Origin: Aquabacterium fontiphilum
GTDB taxonomy: Bacteria > Pseudomonadota > Gammaproteobacteria > Burkholderiales > Burkholderiaceae_C
Length of the DNA stretch: 64,000 nt
Direction of reading: 5' to 3'
Assembly: GCF_009909205.1 (NCBI RefSeq)
Contig: NZ_JAAAPN010000011.1
Location: forward strand, 98,751 to 162,750
Each line of letters opens with the position of its first letter. The first letter of the stretch is position 1. The notes beneath the pieces are model-generated. The model saw only the letters and a list, made by a program, of their open reading frames with translations, made no database searches and had not been told where the DNA came from. Of the stretch, positions 43,080 through 52,043 are shown piece by piece. The translations under genes were made by a program, and so were the position numbers.

Positions 43080-43831
43080 GGCTTGGCGCGCTCCTTGCCG
43101 CGCGGACCCGCAGGTGCGCCATCGCGGCGCGGGCCTCGGCCATCGCGTGGACCATCCCTGCGACCGTCACCTCGCCCGTCACGGCGCTGCCCAGGCCGCT
43201 CACCACGCGGTCCCCGCTCACCACGGTGGTCAGGTCGGGCCGGCGCCCGCGCGGCGTCTTCCTTGGCTTCTTCGCGCGCCTGCGCCAGCAGGGCTGCCAG
43301 TTGACTGGCCTCGATGCCCTTGAGCGCGCAGAAATTGGCCTCGGTCAGCGTCGTGCGCTCGAAGTCGCGCAGCAAGGCCGCACGCTCGCGACGCCCCTTG
43401 AGCTCTTCCTCCCGACGTGCCTCGCGCAAGGCGCGACGGCGGGCCAGTTCGTCGGCTGCGATCTTGCGGTGCTCATCGCTGAGCTCGCCAGCCGGCTGGC
43501 CATCCAGATCGAAGCGATGGGTGGCCTTGGTGGTGGCGACGAGGTAGCCCGTGGCCCCGGTATGGCGACGCAAAAAGGCCGACAGCGCCTGCTTGCTGAA
43601 CACGCCTGGCGCCCGCTCCTGGATGTCGGCCTGGATGCGCAGCTTCAGGGGCTTGGGCGCGCCAGCAAAAAGGGCCGGGAACAGTTCGGCCAGTCTGGCG
43701 CCGGTCTGCGCCGGTGAGGGCGCGGCGTCGGCAGCAGGCGCGGCCGCCGCATCGGGCGTGGTCGCCTCTGCGGTGGCGTCTGAAGGCACGGGTTCGGTCG
43801 GCACGGCGTCGGCCGGAGGAATCGAGGACAT
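43076..43831 (-). CDS. ProQ/FinO-family RNA chaperone with Arg-rich tail
   Basis: 251 aa. An Ala/Pro-rich acidic head (1-45) is followed by the ProQ/FinO domain (about 45-120: LAELFPALFAGAPKPLKLRIQADI, FSKQALSAFLRRHTGATGYL). Then comes a charged helix and a C-terminal tail of RGERGPR/GDGRR/GPRDGRG type (about 195-251). Such proteins bind structured sRNAs and mRNA 3' ends. Coupled to the methyltransferase gene by GTGA. The low-complexity tail may add RNA affinity. Confidence 0.88.
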   Translation of the reverse strand: MSSIPPADAVPTEPVPSDATAEATTPDAAAAPAADAAPSPAQTGARLAELFPALFAGAPKPLKLRIQADIQERAPGVFSKQALSAFLRRHTGATGYLVATTKATHRFDLDGQPAGELSDEHRKIAADELARRRALREARREEELKGRRERAALLRDFERTTLTEANFCALKGIEASQLAALLAQAREEAKEDAARAPARPDHRGERGPRGERPGQRRDGRGDGRRDGPRDGRGPRRDGAPAGPRGKERAKP

Positions 43832-43882
43832 GGCGTGAAGATCGCGTTCGCAAAACCCCGATTGTGACCGCTTCCCCAGCGC

Positions 43883-44875
43883 TCAGCGTGCGCCGCGGCG
43901 ACAGGCCTGCGGTGTCTGCCCGGTCCAACGCCGGAATGCACGCGTGAAGGCGCTTTGCTCGCTGTAGCCCAGCAAGAGCGCGATCTCGGCCAACGACAGC
44001 GCTGGGTCCGCCAGGTACTGACGCGCCAGGTGCTCGCGCGTGCGGTCAAGCAAGGCCTGCCACGTGATGCCGCTGTCTCCCAGGCGGCGCTGCAGCGTAC
44101 GGGTGGACTGGTGCAGCGCCTGCGCCACCTTGTCGACCGACACCTCGCCATCGGGCAGCAGGCGCACCAGCACCTGCTGCACCGCGCGGTCGAACGGGTT
44201 GGGCTGCGGCAGCGCGGCCAGCAGCGAGCGCGCCTGCTGATCCAGCAGCGTCCGCAACCCGGGGTCGCGGTGGGGCATGGGAATGGCCAGGTAACTGGCC
44301 GGGAAGCGCACACGCGTGTGCGTGTCACCAAAATCGACCGGGCAGCCGAAAAAGGCCTCGCAGGCCGCGCGCCGTGCCGGGGCGGCGGCATGCAGAAAGC
44401 TCACGCGACTGGGGGGCGGGGCATCTGCGATCTGACGGCGCAGAAAGCTGACCAGGGCGGCAATGGCCACCTCGTCGGCCACGACCGAGACGTGCGGCGG
44501 CCGCGGCCAGCGCAGTTCCACCTCGCCTTGCACCATGGCCACCTCGGCCAGGTCCACACCATAGAACAGGCGCTCGTAACGCTGGTAAGCGGCCATGGCC
44601 TCGGCCAGGGTGTCACTGGCCAGCACGAGATAGCCCAGCACGCCCACGTGCCGCGGCTGCACGCCGGCGCCGATGGCCAGACCAGGGGCCGGCTCACCCG
44701 GCTGCAAGGCCACCGCTTCGTCTAGCAGCGCGGCCCAGGTGGTGACAGGCACCCTGTCCTCCGGCAACCACATCGCCAGACGCGCTCGGATGCCCGGCGC
44801 GGGCAATTGAGCCTGGTCCAGCCAGTCGGTCAGCAACGCCGTCCAGGCGCCAGTGACGCGCATCAGCATGCTCAT
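43883..44875 (-). CDS. AraC-family transcription regulator (Arabinose_bd type)
   Basis: 330 aa. The N-terminal sensing domain (about 15-200) is of the Arabinose_bd/OruR class with GAGVQPRHVGVLGYLVLASDTLAEAM. The C-terminal AraC double helix-turn-helix includes TRTLQRRLGDSGITWQALLDRTREHLA and LAEIALLLGYSEQSAFTRAFRRWTG. It is divergent from the sterol-desaturase gene with 121 bp between starts, so that gene is its most likely target. Confidence 0.92.
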   Translation of the reverse strand: MSMLMRVTGAWTALLTDWLDQAQLPAPGIRARLAMWLPEDRVPVTTWAALLDEAVALQPGEPAPGLAIGAGVQPRHVGVLGYLVLASDTLAEAMAAYQRYERLFYGVDLAEVAMVQGEVELRWPRPPHVSVVADEVAIAALVSFLRRQIADAPPPSRVSFLHAAAPARRAACEAFFGCPVDFGDTHTRVRFPASYLAIPMPHRDPGLRTLLDQQARSLLAALPQPNPFDRAVQQVLVRLLPDGEVSVDKVAQALHQSTRTLQRRLGDSGITWQALLDRTREHLARQYLADPALSLAEIALLLGYSEQSAFTRAFRRWTGQTPQACRRGAR

Positions 44876-44996
44876 GAGACAGTCATGGTTCGTTCAATCA
44901 ATGACATCGATTGTCAATGGATGGTCAGCGTTTGTCCATCCCCGTCCCCCCTGTTTTCCTACAGTGGCAAGGTGTTTCCAACCCAAGGGGATCCTC

Positions 44997-45887
44997 ATGA
45001 GCGATGTTCTGCACGCCATCGGTTTCGTGCTGCTGGCAGGCACCGTCTTTCTGGCGCTGATCGTGCTGGAGCGCGCCTACTGGCTGCGACGCCACCGGCC
45101 ACAGGCCTACGACCTGCGCGAGTCGGCGGCCAACATCGGCACCGGGCTGCTGTACAAGCTGTTCGACGGCGTCTTTGTGGCAGCCGTGATCGCCGTATTT
45201 TTTGATGACGTGCGTGCGTGGGGTCTGCAATACACGCCGGCCAACCCGTGGGTGGGCTGGCTGGTGCTGTTCGTGGTCACCGACTTCCTGTTCTACGTGG
45301 CCCACTTCGTGATGCACAAGGTGCGCTATGGCTGGTGCTCTCACATCACGCACCACAGCTCAACCCGCTTCAACCTGTCGACCGCGCTGCGGCAGAACTT
45401 TCTGTTCGACCTCAGCGGCGTGGCGCTGCTGTGGTGGGTGCCGCTGGCCCTGATCGGCTTTGACAAGACCGCCGTGATCATCGCCGTCGAGCTCAACCTG
45501 TTCTATCAGTTCTTTCTGCACACGGAGGCGGTCGGGCGGCTGCCACGCTGGTTCGAGGCAGTGTTCAACACGCCCTCGCACCATCGGGTGCACCACGGGC
45601 GCAACCCCGCCCAGATCGACACCAACTTCGGCAGCGTGCTGATCATCTGGGACCGTCTGTTCGGCACCTTCGTCGACGAACGCGACGCTGGCGAGGTCGT
45701 CTATGGCATCAGCCATCGGCAACCCACCACGCTCAACCCGCTGCGCCTGAACCTGGACGAGTGGTTTGCGATGTGGCGCGATGTGTGGACACACAAGGAT
45801 CTGCGCATTTTATGGAAGCACCCAGACTGGGTCGAGGTCCGCCGCGGTGCCGAACGCCGGGCACTCACAACTGCTCACACGCGCTAG
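44997..45887 (+). CDS. Sterol-desaturase/fatty-acid-hydroxylase family membrane enzyme
   Basis: 296 aa with several membrane helices (VLLAGTVFLALIVLERAYW, WLVLFVVTDFLFYVAHF, DLSGVALLWWVPLALIGF). The di-iron His motifs are complete: HFVMHKVRYGWCSHITHHSS and later HHRVHHG. Members hydroxylate or desaturate fatty acids, sterols or alkylglycerol ethers in the inner membrane using O2. The substrate here is not known. ATG 44997 is chosen for AAGGGG upstream. Divergent from the AraC-type regulator. Confidence 0.9.
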   Translation: MSDVLHAIGFVLLAGTVFLALIVLERAYWLRRHRPQAYDLRESAANIGTGLLYKLFDGVFVAAVIAVFFDDVRAWGLQYTPANPWVGWLVLFVVTDFLFYVAHFVMHKVRYGWCSHITHHSSTRFNLSTALRQNFLFDLSGVALLWWVPLALIGFDKTAVIIAVELNLFYQFFLHTEAVGRLPRWFEAVFNTPSHHRVHHGRNPAQIDTNFGSVLIIWDRLFGTFVDERDAGEVVYGISHRQPTTLNPLRLNLDEWFAMWRDVWTHKDLRILWKHPDWVEVRRGAERRALTTAHTR

Positions 45888-45959
45888 GGTCGGCCCGCAT
45901 GACCGCCCCGAAGCCCCTCGCGACAATCTCCCCAACCCTCCACCAAAGCGGGGCAGATC

Positions 45960-46943
45960 ATGACCGGTCTCTCGAACCTGGCTCGACGCGGTCGTGCCAT
46001 CTTGCTGGTGGCCCCGGCTGCTTGGGCCACGTTCGCTCATGCAGGTACGCTGCTGGTGTTTGGCGACAGCCTGAGTGACACCGGGCGCCTATGGGCCGTC
46101 AGCGAGCAGACGTTCGGCCAGGGCGTGCCGCCCTCGGAGCCCGGGCTTTACTGGCAAGGCCGTTTCACAAACGGCCCGGTGGCCGTGGAGGTCATGGCCC
46201 AGACGCTGGGCCTGACCCTGGACAGCCGCGCCTGGGGCGGGGCATTCAGCGGGCAGGGCAATCTGCTCGGCAACAGCGGGCCACTGGCTGACAGCGGTCT
46301 GCAAGGCCAAGTCGGAGCTTACCTGGTGGAACAACCCACGGTCGGGCCCGACATCCAGATCGTGCTGTGGGCCGGGCTCAACGACCTTGTGCTCAGCCCC
46401 ACGACTGCCACGGCGGCGCGCGCCGTCGTCAACCTGGAACAGGCCGCACGCGGCCTGATTGCAGCTGGCGCCACGTCCCTGCTATTGCCACAAAGCCCGG
46501 ATCTGGGCGCCTCGCCATGGGCGCGGGCCTTGCAACCCGACACTACCGCACGCTACACGGCAGCATCGTTGGCACTCAACACCGGTGTGCAGTCCTTGGT
46601 CGCGCGCCTGGCGGGCGAATACCCCGACGTGCATATCCTGACATTCGACACGCCAGGCGTACTGGCTGCCGAGCAGGCAAGGCAAGGCTGGATCACCGCG
46701 GCCTGTGTGGACGGTGATTTCTTTGGCGTCGAAGGCGTGTGCACGCAGCCCGAGCAGCATCTGTACTGGGACGGCACTCATCCCAGTGCAGCCGCCCATC
46801 GCCACCTCGGGTGGGCCATGGCTCAGGCCGTACCCGAGCCCGCCACTTGGATGCTGCAGGGCCTGGGCCTGCTTGCATTGGGCGGCCAGCTGGCGCGTCG
46901 ACGCGGCGCCCGCGTTCAGCCTGCAGCCGACCCCCGAGGGTAG
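45960..46943 (+). CDS. GDSL/SGNH hydrolase with PEP-CTERM signal
   Basis: 327 aa. The Sec signal ends at AHAG (about 29). Block I FGDSLSDTG has the catalytic Ser37; block III GLND (WAGLNDLVL) and block V YWDGTHPSAAAH with Asp and His complete the SGNH set. The C-terminus is a PEP-CTERM signal (VPEPATWMLQGLGLLALGG, then ARRRG). It is thus an exported esterase or lipase processed by exosortase. It is the second PEP-CTERM protein in the window. Its 3' end overlaps the DUF962 gene by 28 bp antisense. Confidence 0.9.
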   Translation: MTGLSNLARRGRAILLVAPAAWATFAHAGTLLVFGDSLSDTGRLWAVSEQTFGQGVPPSEPGLYWQGRFTNGPVAVEVMAQTLGLTLDSRAWGGAFSGQGNLLGNSGPLADSGLQGQVGAYLVEQPTVGPDIQIVLWAGLNDLVLSPTTATAARAVVNLEQAARGLIAAGATSLLLPQSPDLGASPWARALQPDTTARYTAASLALNTGVQSLVARLAGEYPDVHILTFDTPGVLAAEQARQGWITAACVDGDFFGVEGVCTQPEQHLYWDGTHPSAAAHRHLGWAMAQAVPEPATWMLQGLGLLALGGQLARRRGARVQPAADPRG

Positions 46944-47449
46944 GCGCTGTCGCGCACGGGCCCGGCCACCGCCTCGACCTGGGCTTGCACTTCCTTGCGC
47001 ATGCCCAACAGGAAGCCCGCTTCGGCCACGACGAACAGCGGACCGACGATGAGACCGGCGATGTCATCGACGAAGGCCGGCTTGCGGCCCTCGTAGTAGT
47101 GGCCGATGAACTGGATGATCCAGCCCACGACGAAAACCCCGATGCTCCAACCCAGCCAGGTGGCCAGCGGCATGGCGGCCAGCTGGTGGCCGACCGAGAC
47201 GGCGCCCGCCATCAGCACGGTCATCACGATGCCGTAGCGCAGGTCCAGCCGCAGGTAGAAGATGCTGCTGAGCAACCACGCCAGCATGGCCAAGGACACC
47301 GTGACACCGCCCAGGTTGACGGCGGCGCCAGCCAGCAAGGCGGCAAACGACAGCACGATGAGGGGGATGCCGACAAAGTGCGTCTGGATGTTGCGCACAT
47401 GGCGGTGGTAGCCAGCGTAGTTGGCAAGATGCTCGGTCAGTGTCTTCAT
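46916..47449 (-). CDS. Mpo1-like (DUF962) membrane protein
   Basis: 177 aa with about four helices. The DUF962 pattern is clear: the N-terminal HLANYAGYHRHVRNIQTHFVGIPLIVLSF, then WIIQFIGHYYEGRKPAFVDD with conserved His. The yeast member Mpo1 is an iron-dependent dioxygenase in alpha-oxidation of 2-hydroxy fatty acids, a step in breakdown of phytosphingosine; bacterial roles are untested. It lies about 4 kb from the ceramidase operon, which may or may not matter. Confidence 0.88.
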   Translation of the reverse strand: MKTLTEHLANYAGYHRHVRNIQTHFVGIPLIVLSFAALLAGAAVNLGGVTVSLAMLAWLLSSIFYLRLDLRYGIVMTVLMAGAVSVGHQLAAMPLATWLGWSIGVFVVGWIIQFIGHYYEGRKPAFVDDIAGLIVGPLFVVAEAGFLLGMRKEVQAQVEAVAGPVRDSAYPRGSAAG

Positions 47450-47577
47450 GGCGTGTCTCCTGTTGCTGCATGTGGCTGCCGGCCCGTGCGCCGCAGCATG
47501 CCGTTCGCATCGTGAGGCCGCCGGAGCCAGCCCGTCTGCCAGATTTCCGACACTTGCGGGTTAACCCGAGTGGCCGC

Positions 47578-48939
47578 TCACAGCCGTCGCGCCAACAGCG
47601 CCCCCGCAAAGCGCTCGGCCAGCGGCACGCGTACATGCAGCGGGCTGCCTGGGGCGGCGGTGATGGGCTCCCCCTCGAGGTTGCGCATCTCGGCCAGCAC
47701 GATCTCGGCGTTGCCCGAGGGGTGAATGACCTCCAGCGTGTCGCCCACATCGAAGCGGTTCTTCACCACGACCTCCGCCCAGCCACCGTCAATGCCCTTG
47801 ACCTCGCCGACGAACTGGCTGCGCTGGAACTGCGAGTGGCCGTGGATGTAGTTCTGATAATCCTGCGCGGGGCGGCGCTCCAGGAAGCCGCTGGTGTAGC
47901 CCCGATTGGCCATGCCTTCGAGCTGCAGCAGCAACTCCGGGTTGAAGGGACGGCCGGCCAGTGCGTCGTCGATGGCCTGACGGTAGACCTGGGCCACGCG
48001 GGCGACGTAATAGAGTGACTTGGTGCGCCCCTCGACCTTGAGCGAGTCGACGCCGATCCTGACCAGGCGCTCCACATGTTCGACGGCACGCAGGTCCTTG
48101 GAGTTCATGATGTACGTGCCGTGCTCGTCTTCCATGATGGGCATGAGCTCGCCCGGCCGCTCGGCCTCTTCGAGCAGGTAGACCTGGTCGGCCGCCGGGT
48201 GGCGCTTGCCGTCACCACAGGCCGAGAAGGCCTTCTCGGCAGCCTCCTGCTCCTTGGCGAAACTGAAATCACCTTCCATCTTGATGGGGATGACCTCGCC
48301 CGTGTCACTCGATTCGGTCGCACCTTGCGTCTTGTACTCCCAGCGGCAGGCGTTGGTGCAGGTGCCCTGGTTGGGGTCACGCCGGTTGAAGTAGCCCGAC
48401 AGCAGGCAGCGGCCCGAGTAGGCGATGCACAACGCGCCGTGCACGAACACCTCCAGCTCCATGTCGGGGCATTCCTGGCGGATCTTCTCGATCTCGTCGA
48501 GGCTGAGTTCGCGCGAGAGGATGATGCGTTGCACGCCCATCTTCTGCCAGAACTTCACGGTGGCGAAGTTGGTGGTGTTGGCCTGCACCGAGAGGTGGAT
48601 GGGCACTTCAGGCCACTTCTCGCGCACCATCATGATCAGGCCCGGGTCGGCCATGATGATGCCGTCTGGCTTCATCGCGATGATGGGCTCGATGTCGCGC
48701 AGGTAGGTGCGGATCTTGTCGTTGTGGGCGATCAGGTTGCTGGTCACGTACAGCTTCTTGCCGCGGGCGTGGGCCTCCTGGATGCCCTGCTGGAGCTGCT
48801 CCAGACGGAACTCGTTGTTGCGCGCACGCAGCGAATACCGTGGCTGGCCGGCATAGACCGCATCGGCGCCAAAATCGTAGGCGGCACGCATCTTGTCGAG
48901 CGAGCCGGCAGGCAAAAGCAATTCAGTGGGGCGAGACAT
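47578..48939 (-). CDS. trhP: tRNA hydroxylation protein TrhP (U32 peptidase-like, YegQ)
   Basis: 453 aa, the same length as E. coli YegQ/TrhP. Peptidase U32 markers: ELLLPAGSLDKMRAAYDFGADAVYAG, LSVQANTTNFATVKFW, and the Cys-rich stretch GALCIAYSGRCLLSGYFNRRD with QGTCTNACRWEY, which binds an iron-sulfur cluster. The C-terminal beta domain ends at VPLAERFAGALL. In E. coli it makes 5-hydroxyuridine at wobble position 34 of tRNAs with prephenate as donor. Single gene on the minus strand. Confidence 0.92.
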   Translation of the reverse strand: MSRPTELLLPAGSLDKMRAAYDFGADAVYAGQPRYSLRARNNEFRLEQLQQGIQEAHARGKKLYVTSNLIAHNDKIRTYLRDIEPIIAMKPDGIIMADPGLIMMVREKWPEVPIHLSVQANTTNFATVKFWQKMGVQRIILSRELSLDEIEKIRQECPDMELEVFVHGALCIAYSGRCLLSGYFNRRDPNQGTCTNACRWEYKTQGATESSDTGEVIPIKMEGDFSFAKEQEAAEKAFSACGDGKRHPAADQVYLLEEAERPGELMPIMEDEHGTYIMNSKDLRAVEHVERLVRIGVDSLKVEGRTKSLYYVARVAQVYRQAIDDALAGRPFNPELLLQLEGMANRGYTSGFLERRPAQDYQNYIHGHSQFQRSQFVGEVKGIDGGWAEVVVKNRFDVGDTLEVIHPSGNAEIVLAEMRNLEGEPITAAPGSPLHVRVPLAERFAGALLARRL

Positions 48940-49070
48940 ATGCCCATTGTGCCGGGGACGGCTCCTGTGTTCTACTGAAAACCGGCCGCAGTCTGGGGCC
49001 GGCGTCCCGCATGTCCTGCCCTGGGGACCACGCCAGGGTTGCCTTTGACAACCTGGTTCCGGAGCCGACC

Positions 49071-51302
49071 ATGACCCCCGCCATCCGCATGCGCCTGCAG
49101 GCGTTAAGCCGTCGCCGACAGGAACGGACGGCCGGTGTGGCATCGGGCTCGATCCGCGTCAGCCTGGCCTGGCTGGCCGCGCTGTGCCTGCTGCCGGGCA
49201 TCCTCGTCACCGTCACGCTCATTGCGCTGGACCAGCGCCAGCGACAGCAGGAAGCCGAGCAGGCCGTGCTCACGAGTGCCCGCGTGCTTGCCTCCTCTCT
49301 GGATCGGGAGTTGTCGGCCGTGCTCTCGGGCCTGCGCGTACTGGCTTCCGACCCGGCCTTGCAGCAAGGCGACCTGGCCACGTTCCATCAGCGTGCGCTC
49401 GACGCGCTGCCGCATCAGAACGTCGCCAACTTCGTGCTGATCGACCGCGACGCTCAGCAGCGGGTCAACACCCTGCGTCCCTGGGGGGTGGCGCTGCCGG
49501 CCGGTGGCGCACCGCCCGAAATCCGGCGCATCCATGTCCATGGCAAGGCCGTGGTCAGCGACCTGTTCGTGGGCCCGGTCACCGGCACACCGGTCGTGGC
49601 GCTGGGCGTTCCCGTCCGTGTCGGCGACGAGGTCCCCTACAGCCTCAACGTGGGCATCGAGCCCGAACGCATCACCCGCATGATGCGCAGCCAGCTGCAC
49701 AGCCCGGACTGGATCGCTCAGGTCATGGACCGCAACGGAACCATCATCGCCCGCACCCATGAGGGCCGGCGTTTCATCGGCCAGCCGGCCTCGCCTGAAT
49801 TGCTCAAGAGCGTGCTGTCGCAGCGCCACGGCGCGCTGCGCACCCAGACGCTGGAAGGCATCCCTGTCGTCGTGGCCTTCCAGCATCTGGCCGGATCGGA
49901 CTGGTCGGTGGCGGTGGGAATCCCGCTGGCATTGGTCGAATCGGGCTGGCGCACGTCACTGGGCAGCGTGCTGGTGGCTCACCTCGTGATGTTCGCGCTG
50001 GCGGTCAGCCTGGCCTGGCGCCAGGCCTTCGCCCGCTTCGTCCGCCCGATGGAAGGCCTGCTGGAGCGCATGCGCCGACTGTCGCGCAACGAAGACCCCG
50101 GTCCGCGTTGTACCGGCAGCGGCACGGCCGAATTGCAGGCCATGGAACTGGGTTTCGAGCGCATGCGCGCGCACATTCAACAGCGCGAAGCCGAGCGCCA
50201 AGGCATCATCGACCGCCTGACCGACACGCTTGAGAGCATGGGCGACGGCTTCCTGATGGTGGACGCCGCCGGCTGCATCACCTATGTGAACCAGCAGGCC
50301 GAGCGGCTTCTGGGCCGAGAGCGGCAACAGCTGCTCGGCCAGATGCTTTCCGACACCTTTCCCGCCCCGGAAGCCAGGCCATTGCTGGAAGCCTGCCAAC
50401 AGGCATGGCACCGCCATGCGGGCGACTCGCTGGTGGTGCCCCTCAGTGCCCAGCAGCGCTGGCTCGAGGCCGATGTCCACCCATCGGAGTGGGGGCTGGC
50501 GCTGTACTTCCGGGATGTGAGCGAAGCCCAGCGGCTGCGCGAAGCCCAGGCTGCCAAGCTGGTGGCCGAGGCCGCCAACAAGGCCAAGACAGAGTTCCTC
50601 TCCCGCATGAGCCACGAGCTTCGCACGCCGCTCAACGCGGTACTGGGGTTTGCACAGCTGCTGCGTCTGGACAGCACCACGCTCACCGCCCGTCATGCCA
50701 GCATGGTGCAACGCATCGAAACCGCCGGCCAGCACCTGCTGGAGATGATCTCGGAGGTGCTCGACCTGTCACGCATCGAATCGGGCTCGCTGCCGGTGCG
50801 CCCGTCGGCGGTGGATGCAGCGGAACTGGCCACCACCTGCCACGAGATGCTGGATGAACAGGCCCGCATGCGCGAGGTGCGCCTGACCCTGCTGCTGGAC
50901 CCGGCCCCGCTGACCGTGCACGCCGACCCGACGCGCCTCAAGCAGGTGCTGATCAACCTGATGGGCAACGCCATCAAGTACAACCGGCCAGGCGGCGAGG
51001 CCACGCTGGTCGTGCAACGCGAGGGTGACCGCCTGCGTTTTGAAGTGCGCGACACGGGGCAAGGTCTCACCCCCGAGCAGCAAGCCCATCTGTTCGAACC
51101 CTTCAACCGGCTGGGCCGCGAGCAAGGCAGTGAAGCCGGCACCGGCATCGGCCTGGTCATCACACAGCGGCTGGTCAGCATGATGGGCGGCGAACTGCAG
51201 GTGGCCTGCGTGGCCGGCGAGGGGTGCCGCTTCTGGTTCGCGCTACCCGGCACCGAAGCAGCCGAGCCAGCTGCCGTTCAGCTGCCGTCGGGCAACGGCT
51301 GA
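49071..51302 (+). CDS. Orphan membrane histidine kinase (Cache-like sensor, HAMP, PAS, HisKA, HATPase)
   Basis: 743 aa. TM1 is about 28-52; a large periplasmic domain of the Cache/PDC type (about 53-300, with HGKAVVSDLFVGPVTGTPVVALGVPV) follows; TM2 is about 305-325. HAMP comes next, then PAS (about 385-495: TLESMGDGFLMVDAAG). HisKA FLSRMSHELRTPLNAVLGFAQLL has His515. HATPase has LINLMGNAIKYN and GTGIGLVI. No response regulator is adjacent. GGAG before ATG 49071. The 3' end overlaps the TetR-type gene by 25 bp antisense. Confidence 0.9.
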   Translation: MTPAIRMRLQALSRRRQERTAGVASGSIRVSLAWLAALCLLPGILVTVTLIALDQRQRQQEAEQAVLTSARVLASSLDRELSAVLSGLRVLASDPALQQGDLATFHQRALDALPHQNVANFVLIDRDAQQRVNTLRPWGVALPAGGAPPEIRRIHVHGKAVVSDLFVGPVTGTPVVALGVPVRVGDEVPYSLNVGIEPERITRMMRSQLHSPDWIAQVMDRNGTIIARTHEGRRFIGQPASPELLKSVLSQRHGALRTQTLEGIPVVVAFQHLAGSDWSVAVGIPLALVESGWRTSLGSVLVAHLVMFALAVSLAWRQAFARFVRPMEGLLERMRRLSRNEDPGPRCTGSGTAELQAMELGFERMRAHIQQREAERQGIIDRLTDTLESMGDGFLMVDAAGCITYVNQQAERLLGRERQQLLGQMLSDTFPAPEARPLLEACQQAWHRHAGDSLVVPLSAQQRWLEADVHPSEWGLALYFRDVSEAQRLREAQAAKLVAEAANKAKTEFLSRMSHELRTPLNAVLGFAQLLRLDSTTLTARHASMVQRIETAGQHLLEMISEVLDLSRIESGSLPVRPSAVDAAELATTCHEMLDEQARMREVRLTLLLDPAPLTVHADPTRLKQVLINLMGNAIKYNRPGGEATLVVQREGDRLRFEVRDTGQGLTPEQQAHLFEPFNRLGREQGSEAGTGIGLVITQRLVSMMGGELQVACVAGEGCRFWFALPGTEAAEPAAVQLPSGNG

Positions 51303-52003
51303 AAACGCTGGCGGATGCCGATGAGCAACACATCAACCAGCGCGTCGAGGTGTTGCTGCGCTTCAGCCATCGGCACCCAGACGTCGTCCGGACCCATCAC
51401 CAGCTGCCGGGCCGTGTGGCCATGAATGGCCTCCCAGGTCAGCTGGGCCATCAGGTCGATGTCGGCCGGCGTGGCCGACACCAGGCCCTGGTCCGCCAGG
51501 CCTGACCAGACCTGCCGCGCGAACGCATACGGATCCTGCTCGGGATCGCCATGGCGCACCCGCGCCGAGGTGTTCGGCGCATGGGGGCGGCGCTGCATGA
51601 ACACGAAAGCGTACTCATCGGGGTGGCGCAGCCCGAAGGCCACGTAGGCCCGCGCCATGGCGCGCACCTGCTCCCAGCCCGGCGGCGCCGCCTGCACCGC
51701 CTCGCGCATCACACGCGTGAGCTCAAGCAGGTCTTCATCCATGGCCTGCGTGATGAGCGTGGCCTTGTCCTGAAACAGCGCGTAGACCACGGTGGTGGAG
51801 TAGCCGGCCAGCTCGGCCACCTTGCGCAGCGAGATCTCTTCCACTCCGCCCTTGCGCACCAGCTTGCGCACGATCTTGATGATGGCCTTGCGCCGCTGCT
51901 CGGCTTCACGCAGCTTGCGCACTTCCTTGGGCGTCAGGGACACGGCACGGCCTCGCGGTTGGCTCAGGGTTTGTCGGGGTCGTCGGCAGACGGATGCGAG
52001 CAT
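51278..52003 (-). CDS. TetR-family regulator, probable repressor of the ceramidase operon
   Basis: 241 aa. The N-terminal TetR helix-turn-helix is IIKIVRKLVRKGGVEEISLRKVAELAGYSTTVVYALFQDKATLI; the C-terminal ligand domain has HPDEYAFVFMQRRP. It is divergent from the cytochrome c gene; the 40-bp gap holds a 13-bp palindrome, the natural operator. The ligand may be sphingosine or a related amphiphile, by context only. The start at ATG 52003 has no good ribosome site, and a GTG 21 codons later is possible. Confidence 0.88.
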   Translation of the reverse strand: MLASVCRRPRQTLSQPRGRAVSLTPKEVRKLREAEQRRKAIIKIVRKLVRKGGVEEISLRKVAELAGYSTTVVYALFQDKATLITQAMDEDLLELTRVMREAVQAAPPGWEQVRAMARAYVAFGLRHPDEYAFVFMQRRPHAPNTSARVRHGDPEQDPYAFARQVWSGLADQGLVSATPADIDLMAQLTWEAIHGHTARQLVMGPDDVWVPMAEAQQHLDALVDVLLIGIRQRFQPLPDGS

Positions 52004-52009
52004 ATTCTC

Positions 52010-52022
52010 ATAACAGTGTTAT
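52010..52022. promoter_or_regulatory. 13-bp palindromic operator candidate
   Basis: ATAACAGTGTTAT, a perfect palindrome around the central base, in the 40-bp gap between the TetR-type gene and the cytochrome c gene. Its position would let one repressor block both directions. Confidence 0.6.
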
Positions 52023-52043
52023 TTTTTTCAACGATGTTCTGAA

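Noticed and set aside
44876..44996. Repeated GTCA-like words between the AraC gene and the sterol-desaturase gene as operator
   Set aside because: The words are irregularly spaced and not symmetric; AraC sites are too loose to call by eye here.
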